Of a stretch of 64,000 bases of DNA, positions 26,166-34,556 are shown piece by piece. The DNA comes from Bacteroidales bacterium (lineage in GTDB: Bacteria > Bacteroidota > Bacteroidia > Bacteroidales > F082): the NCBI GenBank assembly GCA_017651645.1, contig JAGCCO010000005.1:32108-96107 (forward strand), read 5' to 3'. Position 1 is the first letter of the stretch. Every line of letters begins with the position of its first letter. Below the pieces are notes generated by a model. That model saw only the letters and a program-made list of their open reading frames with translations. It was not told the origin of the DNA and did no database searches. The position numbers and the translations under genes are program-made.

Positions 26166-26737
26166 AAAAGATCATTGCCACATTAGTGATTGCCTTGTGC
26201 GTTGTGGGTAGCGCCATGGCACAGGACGAACTGAGTTTTGAACGCAAGCAAGCCATCGACAGCCTCGCGCTGGAGAAGGTGAGAGACCTGAGCAAATATA
26301 TCAAAATCGTTGGTTCAAAGGATACGCCTTTCAGCGAAGCCAACCGCGTTATCGATCGTGCCGAGGAACTTTTCATGAGCGATGCAGAAATCGGTGTCTC
26401 CTCGTTGGGCTCCAACCAAATTACCTATTATCGCGTCCGCAAGTATATGGAGCACCTGATGCGCCTCAACTACGACCGCGTCGAGATTGAATGGTACAAC
26501 ATCGAGTATGTCAGCGACTTGCAGCGTCAGCCTGACGGCACCTACGTGGGCGTCATCACCATCTTCCAGTCTTTCCGTGGCTATGACCGCGAAGGCAATC
26601 TCGCCTACAAGGACACGACCAAGAAAGACATCACCGTCTACGTGAAACGTAAGGAGACACAAATCGGTGGCCGCACCATCGGCTTCTGGGATGTGTTGCT
26701 CGGCGACATGCGCGTGAAGGAAACCACCAACAGATGA
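26162..26737 (+). CDS. Uncharacterised exported protein, second gene of the LRR operon
   Basis: 191 residues with a cleavable signal peptide (MKKIIATLVIALCVVGSAMA, then QDEL). The mature part has a helical segment (SEANRVIDRAEELFMSDAEI) followed by beta-rich sequence (EIEWYNIEYVSDLQRQPDG, YVGVITIFQSFRGYD), an alpha-plus-beta layout like NTF2/SnoaL-type folds. This is inference from residue pattern. Both ends overlap neighbours by four bases (ATGA). Probably periplasmic or surface-associated; no catalytic motif was found. Confidence 0.72.
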   Translation: MKKIIATLVIALCVVGSAMAQDELSFERKQAIDSLALEKVRDLSKYIKIVGSKDTPFSEANRVIDRAEELFMSDAEIGVSSLGSNQITYYRVRKYMEHLMRLNYDRVEIEWYNIEYVSDLQRQPDGTYVGVITIFQSFRGYDREGNLAYKDTTKKDITVYVKRKETQIGGRTIGFWDVLLGDMRVKETTNR

Positions 26738-27567
26738 GAATAAGCAGAAATATTTTCATTCTGGCACTCACCATCGCTATCGTCTGGCCTGTTGCGGGTC
26801 AGACGATTGGTGATTTTAAGATGGATGAGACGGAGCTCTATGCGATGACTAAGCAGATGGGCCAGTTCATGCGTCGGTTCAATTATGAGGAAGACCAGTT
26901 CGGCTTCAAACTCAATCCGAAAGACCCAAATTACCGCAGCAACGAGATGCGCCGCAAGTCGTTGCCCATCCTCTTCGACCAAGAGAAATACGGAAAGCAG
27001 ACCGACCTGCAACGTTATTTCATAGAAGACGTCACCAAAGGTGATTCAACTTACATGACCTTTCTTGGCGGCAATTGGTTCTCTGAAGTCTCATGTACTT
27101 TCAAATATAACGGCAGGACTGTCAATGTGATGCTCTTTTTGGCCGTTGAGAAAGAAGGTCTAGGCTCGAAGTGGGTGCTGACCAATGTCTATTTCTCAGA
27201 TTTCAACAAACTCTTCCCCAATGGTGAGATTGCCGAAAAGGAAAAGCATTTCCTGCATCCCATGAGCCACGAGCTCGACTTCATGAATATTTACAAGGCT
27301 TTCCAAGACCCGGAAGTCATTGAATATTATGCCTCAAAAGATTATCATCCCGACTACCTGACTCTGTTTTTCTACGAAATCAAAAACGGCAGACTCATCT
27401 TCCAGCATGTCGACTCCGTCAAATTCCATGTCCTGCAGATCAAAGACTGGTACTTTGAAGTTTCGTGGTTCAACCGCTCGGGACTGAACTCCGGCTGGCT
27501 TATGTCGAATGTCATCTATATGCCGGAAAAGGAAAAAACTAATCTCATCAAATTCTATCAACCATGA
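26734..27567 (+). CDS. Uncharacterised exported protein, third gene of the LRR operon
   Basis: 277 residues with a signal peptide (ISRNIFILALTIAIVWPVAG). The mature protein is rich in aromatics and alternating strands (YMTFLGGNWFSEVSCTFKYN, WYFEVSWFNRSGLNSGW). No membrane anchor, Cys pair or catalytic signature is seen. It begins with ATGA overlap after the second gene and ends the same way before the LRR gene, so all four proteins are likely made in similar amounts. No family was recognised. Confidence 0.72.
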   Translation: MRISRNIFILALTIAIVWPVAGQTIGDFKMDETELYAMTKQMGQFMRRFNYEEDQFGFKLNPKDPNYRSNEMRRKSLPILFDQEKYGKQTDLQRYFIEDVTKGDSTYMTFLGGNWFSEVSCTFKYNGRTVNVMLFLAVEKEGLGSKWVLTNVYFSDFNKLFPNGEIAEKEKHFLHPMSHELDFMNIYKAFQDPEVIEYYASKDYHPDYLTLFFYEIKNGRLIFQHVDSVKFHVLQIKDWYFEVSWFNRSGLNSGWLMSNVIYMPEKEKTNLIKFYQP

Positions 27568-30116
27568 AAAAGATAGCTGTACTCTCTATATTGCTGTTCG
27601 GTTTTGTGTTTGGCGGTCATGCCCAAAAACTGTCGAAAGACGAAATCGCCAAATATGAAAACGAAATCAAGACTATGATTACGTATTTGGAAGAAACGAT
27701 GAACTTCCTTGGCGACAGCACCTCCAGCGCATTGGAAAAGGAGATTGTGTTCACTGAGAGTTGGAGCAAAATCTTCACCGACGACAAGGTTCAGGTGGAA
27801 GACGACCTCGACATGAACCGCAAGTCACCTATCAACAAAGACGTGCAGGCCTATTTGAAAGACATTGACTTTTTCTTTAAATGGGCCGTATTCAAGTTCG
27901 ACTTGCAAAGCATTGCCAACAGCACGAGAGACGACGGCAGCATCTATTTCAAGGCATCACTCACACGGCATTTGACCGCCAAGACCATCTACGACGAGTC
28001 GATTGACAACGTCAAAAATCGTTTCGTGGAAATCAACCTCGACCGCCAAAGAAACAGCCTCAAGATTGCCAGCATCTACACGGCCAAAATCAACGAAAAA
28101 GAGGCCCTCCGTAACTGGTGGAACGGATTGTCACAGAATTGGAAAACGCGTCTCGGCAGTGACATAAAACTCTATGACAGCATCCCAATTGAGACCGTAG
28201 GAATGATTACGGCCAACGATTTTACTGGTTCTTACCCCGTCCTTGACCCTGCGACAGGCAAGACCGAGCTGCGCAACAAAATCTTCAAAGATGACATGAA
28301 GGAACTCGATGCCAAACTGAAACTGGTCACCCAAAAGCAACGTGTCGACATTTCAGGCATTCGCGAAATCATCAATCTGGATCCGCTTATCGAAATGTCA
28401 GACCTCACTTGGCTTGATCTTTCCGGCACTTCCATCGAAGACCTCGCACCTGTGCGCAACTTGAACAAATTGGAAGTGTTGCGCGCCAACTCCACTTTGG
28501 TTGAGGACATTTCTGCATTGAAATACAATATCACGTTGAAAGAACTTGAAGTGGCCAATACCACCATCGATGACCTTTCGGTGCTTACCACCTTGAGAAA
28601 CCTTGAAAAACTCAACCTTGCCAACACCCAAATCAACCGGCTCACTCAGTTGAAGAATTGTCCGAACCTGGTGGCACTGAATTTGGGCGGAACCCATATC
28701 TCCAATGTCGGTATACTGCATGATCTGGCAAAACTGAAGTCGTTGGATATCAGCAACACAAACATACGCGACCTCTCACCTATTGCCGGGCTGAAGGACT
28801 TGCAAAGTCTTAACATCTCAGGTTCGGCCGTTGCAAATCTTCAAGCCTTAAGTGAACTGGAAAACCTGCGCGAGTTTTATTGCAGCAACACTTCCATCAA
28901 CGACCTTACGCCTTTGAAGAAAAACCGCCGTTTGAGCAAGATCTACTGCGACCACTCTGGCATCCATGATGCCGAAGCCATCGTTTTCACAAAAACCAAT
29001 CCGCTTGCTTTGGTCATCTATGACACCGAAGCTCTGAAAACCTGGTGGCGGGAGCTTCCCATATACTGGAAAGCGGTGTTTTCCAAGCAGATACAAGTAG
29101 ACTCAGAACCGACTACCGAACAGTTGCATCAAATCATCAATATGCAGGAACTCGACCTTTCAGGCAACACTTTCATGCAAAATCTGATGCCTGTCAGCCG
29201 TCTGACCAATCTGCGTTCGCTCAACATCGCCAACACCGAGATTGGCTTCCTGCAACCCATCCAAGGGCTGGCCAACCTGGAGTCGCTCAACATCGCTCAT
29301 ACTTACATTAACGACCTCAAGCCCCTACAGGACATGGGTAACCTCAAATACCTCAATATTATGAACACACCTGTCAATGACCTCTCAGCTTTGGTCAACG
29401 ACGGCAACATCGAGGTGATTGAGGCCGACAGCACCATCATTGGCAGGAGCCAAGTCGTGGCACTGAAGGAGAAGCAGAGACAGGTGACCGTTGTCTACCA
29501 AACCGAGGCACTGAACAATTGGTGGAACAGTCTCGATCCCATTTGGCAAGCCATTTTCCGCAACGCCACCTCCACCCAATCGGAGATGCCCAACGCCCTT
29601 GAGCTGCAACGCATCCTAGATTTGAGAGAACTTGAAATCACATCCGAGTATCCCATTATCTCCATTGAACCGCTCACCAGCCTGATGTGGCTCGAACGCC
29701 TCACCATCAACAATCAAGGTGTGAGCGACCTTAAGCCGCTGGCCAATAAGGAGTTTTTGCTGGAACTCAACGCCCAAAACAATCCCATCGCCAGCCTGGC
29801 ACCCATCGAAAGCAGCACTTTACTGGAATTGCTCAACATCGAAAATACCCAAATCAAAGACCTTGGGCCGCTTTCGAGGATGAACAATCTGGTCACACTT
29901 AATGCAAGTGGCACGCCCCTGAAGTCGTTGAAACCTTTGTCGGGGCTGACGAAATTAGAGAATCTCTTTGTCAACAACACCAACGTGCGCAGCATCTCCC
30001 CCGTGGAAAACATCCCGGCACTGAAACAGCTGAAGATTTACAACACTAAAGTGAAAAAACGCGCTGTTGACCAGTTGCAGGAAAAACGACTGGATTTGAA
30101 TATCATCTATTATTGA
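27564..30116 (+). CDS. Secreted leucine-rich-repeat protein with three WW-type modules
   Basis: 850 residues with signal peptide (IAVLSILLFGFVFGGHAQ). An N-terminal domain of about 160 residues precedes three modules. Each begins with a Trp-rich cap (EALRNWWNGLSQNWKTRL at 180, EALKTWWRELPIYWKAVF at 489, EALNNWWNSLDPIWQAIF at 648), followed by 22-residue leucine-rich repeats of the SDS22/internalin pattern (LKSLDISNTNIRDLSPIAGL). LRR blocks run about 264-470, 526-625 and 682-845. Such repeats form curved binding surfaces. The fourth and last gene of the operon, it is followed by a terminator. It has no T9SS domain or lipobox, so it is probably periplasmic. Confidence 0.82.
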   Translation: MKKIAVLSILLFGFVFGGHAQKLSKDEIAKYENEIKTMITYLEETMNFLGDSTSSALEKEIVFTESWSKIFTDDKVQVEDDLDMNRKSPINKDVQAYLKDIDFFFKWAVFKFDLQSIANSTRDDGSIYFKASLTRHLTAKTIYDESIDNVKNRFVEINLDRQRNSLKIASIYTAKINEKEALRNWWNGLSQNWKTRLGSDIKLYDSIPIETVGMITANDFTGSYPVLDPATGKTELRNKIFKDDMKELDAKLKLVTQKQRVDISGIREIINLDPLIEMSDLTWLDLSGTSIEDLAPVRNLNKLEVLRANSTLVEDISALKYNITLKELEVANTTIDDLSVLTTLRNLEKLNLANTQINRLTQLKNCPNLVALNLGGTHISNVGILHDLAKLKSLDISNTNIRDLSPIAGLKDLQSLNISGSAVANLQALSELENLREFYCSNTSINDLTPLKKNRRLSKIYCDHSGIHDAEAIVFTKTNPLALVIYDTEALKTWWRELPIYWKAVFSKQIQVDSEPTTEQLHQIINMQELDLSGNTFMQNLMPVSRLTNLRSLNIANTEIGFLQPIQGLANLESLNIAHTYINDLKPLQDMGNLKYLNIMNTPVNDLSALVNDGNIEVIEADSTIIGRSQVVALKEKQRQVTVVYQTEALNNWWNSLDPIWQAIFRNATSTQSEMPNALELQRILDLRELEITSEYPIISIEPLTSLMWLERLTINNQGVSDLKPLANKEFLLELNAQNNPIASLAPIESSTLLELLNIENTQIKDLGPLSRMNNLVTLNASGTPLKSLKPLSGLTKLENLFVNNTNVRSISPVENIPALKQLKIYNTKVKKRAVDQLQEKRLDLNIIYY

Positions 30117-30143
30117 TGATTAAATCTTGAAATCTTTTTAGAT

Positions 30144-30173
30144 AAAAGCGTTTTCATTTGTGGAAACGCTTTT
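30144..30173 (+). terminator. Hairpin terminator of the LRR operon
   Basis: AAAAGCGTTT (30144-30153) pairs with AAACGCTTTT (30164-30173); the T-rich tail follows. It separates the LRR operon from the ptb-buk promoter. Confidence 0.82.
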
Positions 30174-30179
30174 ATTTTG

Positions 30180-30187
30180 TATTTTTG
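30180..30187 (+). promoter_or_regulatory. -7 promoter box TATTTTTG for ptb-buk
   Basis: TAnnTTTG match beginning 6 bases after the terminator stem, 54 bases before the ptb start. Confidence 0.7.
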
Positions 30188-30201
30188 CGGGGAATATATC
30201 C

Positions 30202-30226
30202 AATTTTGAATTTTAAATTTTGAATC
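30202..30226. repeat. AATTTTGAA simple repeat in the ptb leader
   Basis: AATTTTGAATTTTAAATTTTGAAT consists of near-repeats of ATTTTGAA and is nearly palindromic. It lies in the untranslated leader between promoter and ptb. Confidence 0.5.
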
Positions 30227-30241
30227 ATTAAATATAGAATT

Positions 30242-31144
30242 ATGGAAATTAGAAAATTAGAACAAATGTTCGAGGTTTTGCGCAGCAAACCCAAAAAACG
30301 CCTTGTGGCTGCTTATGCCAACGACGATCACACGATTTGTGCAGTGAACGCTGCCGTTAAGGAAGGTCTCATCGAAGCCACCCTCCTTGGTGATGAAAAC
30401 GTCATCAGAGAAGTGTGCAAGGCTGAGAACATCGACCCCAACAACTTCACCATTATCAACGAGCCCGAGGATGTGAAAGCCGCCGCCAAGGCTTGCGACA
30501 TCATTAATGCTGGCGAAGCCGACATCCTGATGAAGGGTCTGCTCCCTACCGACAAGTACATGCGCGCCATCCTCAACAAGGAACGTGGCCTCTGCCCGCC
30601 CAATGTGACGCTGGCCCATGTCGCCGTCATTGAGAACCCCAACTACCACAAGCTCATGGTGGCCTCCGACTGCGCCATCATCCCGCTGCCCGATATCAAG
30701 CAGAAGCAACAGCTTCTGAAGTATGTCACCTCCGTTTCCAAGAAACTGGGAGTTAGCTGCCCGAAGGTCGCCATGGTGACCGCCACCGAGCAGATGAGTG
30801 CCGGTATTCCCGCTTGCGTCGATGCCGCCATCATCGCCAAGATGGCTGAGCGTGGCCAAATCAAGGGATGCATGGTAGAAGGACCTATCTCTCTCGACCT
30901 CGCTTTGGATGCCGAGACCGCTGCCATCAAGGGCATGAAGAACCCCGTGGCCGGCGATGCTGATTGCCTCGTGTTCCCCAACCTGGAGAGCTCGAATGTG
31001 TTCTATAAGTGCTGCACCAAGTTCGACAAGAGCGAAGTGGGTGCCATGCTGATGGGTGCCAAAGTGCCTTGCGTGCTCAGCTCGCGTGGCGACACTTCCA
31101 AGACCAAGCTCTATTCCATCGCTTTAGCAGCCTTGATGGCGTAA
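30242..31144 (+). CDS. ptb: Phosphate butyryltransferase
   Basis: 300 residues, the Ptb length; phosphate acetyltransferase of the same fold is longer. It exchanges CoA for phosphate on butyryl-CoA. Family features: LLGDENVIREV, the ADILMKGLLPTDKYMRAIL segment near the active site, and VEGPISLDLAL and NPVAGDADCLVFPNLESSN near the C-terminus. Butyrate kinase follows after 19 bases, which supports butyryl over acetyl specificity. The pair yields butyrate plus ATP. Related branched-chain or phenylacetyl acyl-CoAs are alternative substrates. Confidence 0.93.
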   Translation: MEIRKLEQMFEVLRSKPKKRLVAAYANDDHTICAVNAAVKEGLIEATLLGDENVIREVCKAENIDPNNFTIINEPEDVKAAAKACDIINAGEADILMKGLLPTDKYMRAILNKERGLCPPNVTLAHVAVIENPNYHKLMVASDCAIIPLPDIKQKQQLLKYVTSVSKKLGVSCPKVAMVTATEQMSAGIPACVDAAIIAKMAERGQIKGCMVEGPISLDLALDAETAAIKGMKNPVAGDADCLVFPNLESSNVFYKCCTKFDKSEVGAMLMGAKVPCVLSSRGDTSKTKLYSIALAALMA

Positions 31145-31163
31145 ACATCAAAAACATAATAAT

Positions 31164-32237
31164 ATGGCACACAAAATTCTAACAATAAACCCTGGTTCCA
31201 CCTCGACAAAAATCGCGGTGTTTGAAGGCGAAGAGCAAGTCTTCAAGAAGAACATCAAACACTCCGCCGAAGAAGTGGCCAAATACGACCGCATCTCCGA
31301 CCAGAAGCCCTTCCGCACCGAGGTCATTCTCAACGAGTTGAAGGAAGCTGGCATCGACATCAAGGAGATGACATGCCTGGTGGGTCGTGGCGGCCTTATG
31401 CATCCGCTTACCTCTGGCGTTTATGAGGTGAACGAATCGATGATCCGCGACCTTACTTCAGGTGTTTACGGCGAACACGCCTCCAACCTCGGCGGCCTGA
31501 TTGCCAACGACATCGCTAAGGAAATCGGCGTGAAGGCTTATATCGCCGACCCCGTCGTCGTTGACGAAATGGACGAAGTGGCACGTTATTCGGGACATCC
31601 GTTGTTCCCGCGCATCTCCATCTTCCACGCGCTGAATCAGAAGATTATCGCCCGCCAGTTGGCCAAAGACCTCGGTCGCAAATACGAGGACATGAACATC
31701 ATCGCCATCCACTTGGGCGGCGGCATCAGCGTGAGTGCACATAAGAAAGGCCGCGTGGTCGACACCAACAACGCCCTCAACGGCGACGGCCCCTTCACTC
31801 CTGAGCGTTCGGGCGCACTGCCGGCAGGATTCCTCGTCGATGCTTGCTTCAGCGGCAAATACACCAAGAAAGAAATCGGCCAGATGCTGAAAGGCAAGGG
31901 CGGCTTCGTCGCCTATCTTGGCACTAACGATGCCCTTGAGGTGGAAAACGCTGTGAAGGCTGGTAACAAGGAATGGGAAAGGGTCTACAAAGCCATGGCT
32001 TATCAAGTGGCCAAGGAAGTGGGCGGACTCGCTGCCTCGGCCATGAGCATGGATGTGGATGCCATCTTCCTCACCGGCGGCATGGCCTACGACAAAGGCT
32101 TCTGTGCTTTGGTGAAGTCGCATGTGGAGAAAATCGCTCCCGTATATGTCTATCCTGGCGAGGATGAGATGAAAGCCTTGGCGCTTAATGGCCTCATGGT
32201 TCTCAACGGCGAGACCGACGTGAAGGTCTACGAATGA
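31164..32237 (+). CDS. buk: Butyrate kinase
   Basis: 357 residues. It transfers phosphate from butyryl phosphate to ADP, the last, ATP-yielding step of butyrate formation. The acetokinase/actin-fold signatures are at the start (ILTINPGSTSTKIAVFEGEE) and in the centre (IIAIHLGGGISVSAHKKGRV), plus NALNGDGPFTPERSGALPAG and FLTGGMAYDKGFC. It is the second gene of ptb-buk, and a terminator lies 40 bases after its stop. The normal partner genes for making butyryl-CoA are not in the window. Confidence 0.94.
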   Translation: MAHKILTINPGSTSTKIAVFEGEEQVFKKNIKHSAEEVAKYDRISDQKPFRTEVILNELKEAGIDIKEMTCLVGRGGLMHPLTSGVYEVNESMIRDLTSGVYGEHASNLGGLIANDIAKEIGVKAYIADPVVVDEMDEVARYSGHPLFPRISIFHALNQKIIARQLAKDLGRKYEDMNIIAIHLGGGISVSAHKKGRVVDTNNALNGDGPFTPERSGALPAGFLVDACFSGKYTKKEIGQMLKGKGGFVAYLGTNDALEVENAVKAGNKEWERVYKAMAYQVAKEVGGLAASAMSMDVDAIFLTGGMAYDKGFCALVKSHVEKIAPVYVYPGEDEMKALALNGLMVLNGETDVKVYE

Positions 32238-32247
32238 TTGATATCTG

Positions 32248-32273
32248 TAGAGACGTTGCGTGCAACGTCTAGA
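32248..32273. repeat. GACGTTGC palindrome after buk
   Basis: AGACGTTGC / GCAACGTCT (32251-32259, 32262-32270) around two bases. It is the same 9-base arm as the copy inside the GH106 gene and has an intergenic relative at 39226-39253. Confidence 0.78.
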
Positions 32274-32277
32274 TTAA

Positions 32278-32311
32278 AAAAGCACCGCTTTCGAATGAAG
32301 GCGGTGCTTTT
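32278..32311. terminator. Hairpin terminator between convergent buk and lipoprotein genes
   Basis: AAAAGCACCGC (32278-32288) and GCGGTGCTTTT (32301-32311) form a perfect 11-base stem with a 12-base loop. A/T runs on both sides make it bidirectional. Confidence 0.88.
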
Positions 32312-32332
32312 CTATGGACGCTGAATGTAGGT

Positions 32333-32911
32333 TTATTCTTCTTCGCTCAATGCGCTAAGGATTTCGTTCAGCTTGGCTTCAGCGGCTTGACCGCGTTGCT
32401 GCAATTCAGGAATCACGTTGTCAAAGCTGGCCCAGGGTTTTAAACCTTCCTCGGCGGCTTCAAAGTCTTCAGTCAATTTATGGAAGGTCTCCATGTCCCC
32501 GTCACTTGCAGCTTCATATAAAGCGTCGACGACACTTTCATACTTTTCGATGAGCGGCGCGAGAAATTCAGCACCCTTGGCGGCCTCTTCCTTGTTGTAC
32601 TCGGAGGCGATGTCGGAGAGTTTGGTTTGAAGGTTTTCAAACTCTTCTTCCGTGAAGCCCTTGATGTTGCCTTCATCATCCACGTAATCGGCAAAGAGGT
32701 TCTGGCTGAATTCTTCCCTTTCAGTGTTAAAGTTATCGAAAAAGGCTAAGAAGTCCTCGGCGTTGTCAATGGCCATGAGTTTGGCTTTGGCTTGATCAAA
32801 GAACTCTTGTGTAGCCTTGAGGATAGTTTCGGTCGGTGAAACCTTGTTGCCGCACGAAGTCATGACAAAACCCATGATGACGACGGCAATAGCCAATGTA
32901 ATCTTTTTCAT
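32333..32911 (-). CDS. Helical lipoprotein of unknown function
   Basis: 192 residues. A lipobox (GFVMTSC, Cys 20) is followed by an acidic, helix-rich mature part (LKATQEFFDQAKAKLMAIDN, LSDIASEYNKEEAAKGAEFL) with many Glu and Ala and no Cys. It probably forms a helical bundle on the periplasmic side of a membrane. It is monocistronic with its own TACTTTTG box. No family or active site was recognised. Confidence 0.75.
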   Translation of the reverse strand: MKKITLAIAVVIMGFVMTSCGNKVSPTETILKATQEFFDQAKAKLMAIDNAEDFLAFFDNFNTEREEFSQNLFADYVDDEGNIKGFTEEEFENLQTKLSDIASEYNKEEAAKGAEFLAPLIEKYESVVDALYEAASDGDMETFHKLTEDFEAAEEGLKPWASFDNVIPELQQRGQAAEAKLNEILSALSEEE

Positions 32912-32961
32912 AGTGTGTGAATTTAAAGGTTAGTAATAAATTTAATTAAAAAGATTTGGTG

Positions 32962-32969
32962 CAAAAGTA
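32962..32969 (-). promoter_or_regulatory. -7 promoter box TACTTTTG
   Basis: TAnnTTTG on the minus strand, 50 bases before the helical lipoprotein start at 32911. Confidence 0.65.
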
Positions 32970-33011
32970 GTGATTTGTTGGTTGGTATTGCAAAAAAATG
33001 CAAAAAAAGTA

Positions 33012-33710
33012 TCAATTTCCGGCACAAGCGGCCGTTGCGGCACTAATCGTAATACCAGGAATGCTTTCCAATTGGTGGGCACAAGATTCTAATGTGGCAC
33101 CCGTGGTGAGCACGTCGTCAACGAGAAGGACATGCTTTCCTTTTAGTTCGTCGGCAAAGCGCACTTCGAAGATGTCCTTCACGTTTTTGAAACGTTCTTC
33201 GGCGGTTTTATGGGTCTGCGTTTCAGTATAAATACCTCTAATCAAGTATTTTTCACCTATCGGGATGCCTGTCACCTCATTAATGCCTTTCGCAATCATG
33301 AGACTCTGGTTGTAGCCACGTTGTTTCTCGCGTTTAGGATGCAGAGGCACAGGAATCAGGTAGTCAATGCCTTGAAACAAAGGCGCATCTTTGATAGTTT
33401 CGCCCAATTGCTGACCGAGGAAGACCCCCGCCTCCTTATTGCCTTTGTATTTCAGCTCGTGGATGAGGTGCTGCACCTTACCCGATTTGGCGAAAAAGAA
33501 ACATGCTGTCACGGCATGAAACTTCACTCGTCCATAAAAGGTTTGCGCCAACGGATTCTCTGGATTCAACTCATAGCCTGTCTTGGGTAAAAGGTAACGG
33601 CATTTCAGGCAGACGGTTTCTTCGTCCTTGAGCAAAGCTTCGCCACAAGCAGCACAAACGCGCGGATAGAAAAGATTGAGGATACTATCGAGCCAGTCGC
33701 GGAAGGTCAT
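33012..33710 (-). CDS. comF: ComF-family phosphoribosyltransferase-like protein
   Basis: 232 residues. An N-terminal zinc knuckle is shown by CAAC and CLKC (residues about 18-38). The phosphoribosyl-binding loop VLLVDDVLTTGATLE lies in the last third, and YLIPVPLHPKREKQRGYNQS is a family block. In other bacteria ComF takes part in DNA uptake or single-strand DNA handling; its exact activity is not settled. The gene starts 11 bases after the upstream carboxypeptidase-regulatory-like gene, so they are probably cotranscribed. Confidence 0.9.
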   Translation of the reverse strand: MTFRDWLDSILNLFYPRVCAACGEALLKDEETVCLKCRYLLPKTGYELNPENPLAQTFYGRVKFHAVTACFFFAKSGKVQHLIHELKYKGNKEAGVFLGQQLGETIKDAPLFQGIDYLIPVPLHPKREKQRGYNQSLMIAKGINEVTGIPIGEKYLIRGIYTETQTHKTAEERFKNVKDIFEVRFADELKGKHVLLVDDVLTTGATLESCAHQLESIPGITISAATAACAGN

Positions 33711-33721
33711 AACGAAAAGGT

Positions 33722-34504
33722 CTAGTTTCCAAAACGAATGTATTTCCTTCTCGGAACCAACGGTTTGATTTTGCCCACCACATTTGTCGAGTCAAGTTCA
33801 TTCAGGTGTCTTTTGGCTTCGGCGGCTTCATCGAGTTCGTATACATTATAGTCGATGGCGAAATCCAAAGAGTCAGGTAAAAGTTCATCGGTGCGGCCCT
33901 GCTCACGCAGTACTTCGTTATACATACGGCGGTTGCGGCGTAGTGTGGCTTGTCGGCGTGCCGAAGCGTTGTATTTGTCGTAAAGGTATTGTATGGGGCT
34001 GGCAGTAATAGTTGGTTTGCCATTGCCCACGGGCGTACGGCTTAGCCATAAATCATCAATATCTTCTTGCAACCGTTTTATTTCATCGGGAGTCTCGATG
34101 CTCGGCATGGTGATGAGCATCTCCTTGAAGGTCTCATAGTTGCTGAAAGGTAACACTGTAACCTCACGCAATGTGATGATCTCTGGAAACAATCTGATGA
34201 CGAGGGTGTCTGCACTGGTGAGGGTTGAATCGATGGCTATGAGCCGCCGAGTGTAGCCGACGCAACTCACCCAAAGTGTGTCGACCTTTCGTGTCTGGAT
34301 GTGAAACTTGCCTTGTTGGTTTGAAATGGTGCCACAGTGAGCCATCTTGCTGATGACATGGGTGTTACGTATGGGGTGCAAGCTGTCAGCAGTGACCACA
34401 TAGCCATAGAAATCTATGCGCTTATGTTTGTTCGCGTCATTGTCTTGGGCAAAGGCAACGTTGCAGCACACCATGAATACCAATATGAAAAGCAGTTGTT
34501 TCAA
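33722..34504 (-). CDS. Exported protein with carboxypeptidase-regulatory-like domain
   Basis: 260 residues. The only start that gives the full signal peptide (KQLLFILVFMVCCNVAFAQ) is TTG at 34504. The next 90 residues form a carboxypeptidase-regulatory-like sandwich (YGYVVTADSLHPIRNTHVIS, VSCVGYTRRLIAID), as found at the front of TonB-dependent receptors but here on its own. The rest is charged and helical. It lies 52 bases after the TlpA gene and just before comF. Likely periplasmic; exact role unknown. Confidence 0.76.
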   Translation of the reverse strand: MKQLLFILVFMVCCNVAFAQDNDANKHKRIDFYGYVVTADSLHPIRNTHVISKMAHCGTISNQQGKFHIQTRKVDTLWVSCVGYTRRLIAIDSTLTSADTLVIRLFPEIITLREVTVLPFSNYETFKEMLITMPSIETPDEIKRLQEDIDDLWLSRTPVGNGKPTITASPIQYLYDKYNASARRQATLRRNRRMYNEVLREQGRTDELLPDSLDFAIDYNVYELDEAAEAKRHLNELDSTNVVGKIKPLVPRRKYIRFGN

Positions 34505-34556
34505 TCCTTGCGGTTTGGAGACTATCGGGAGTTTTATTAACGAAAAAAACTGAAAT

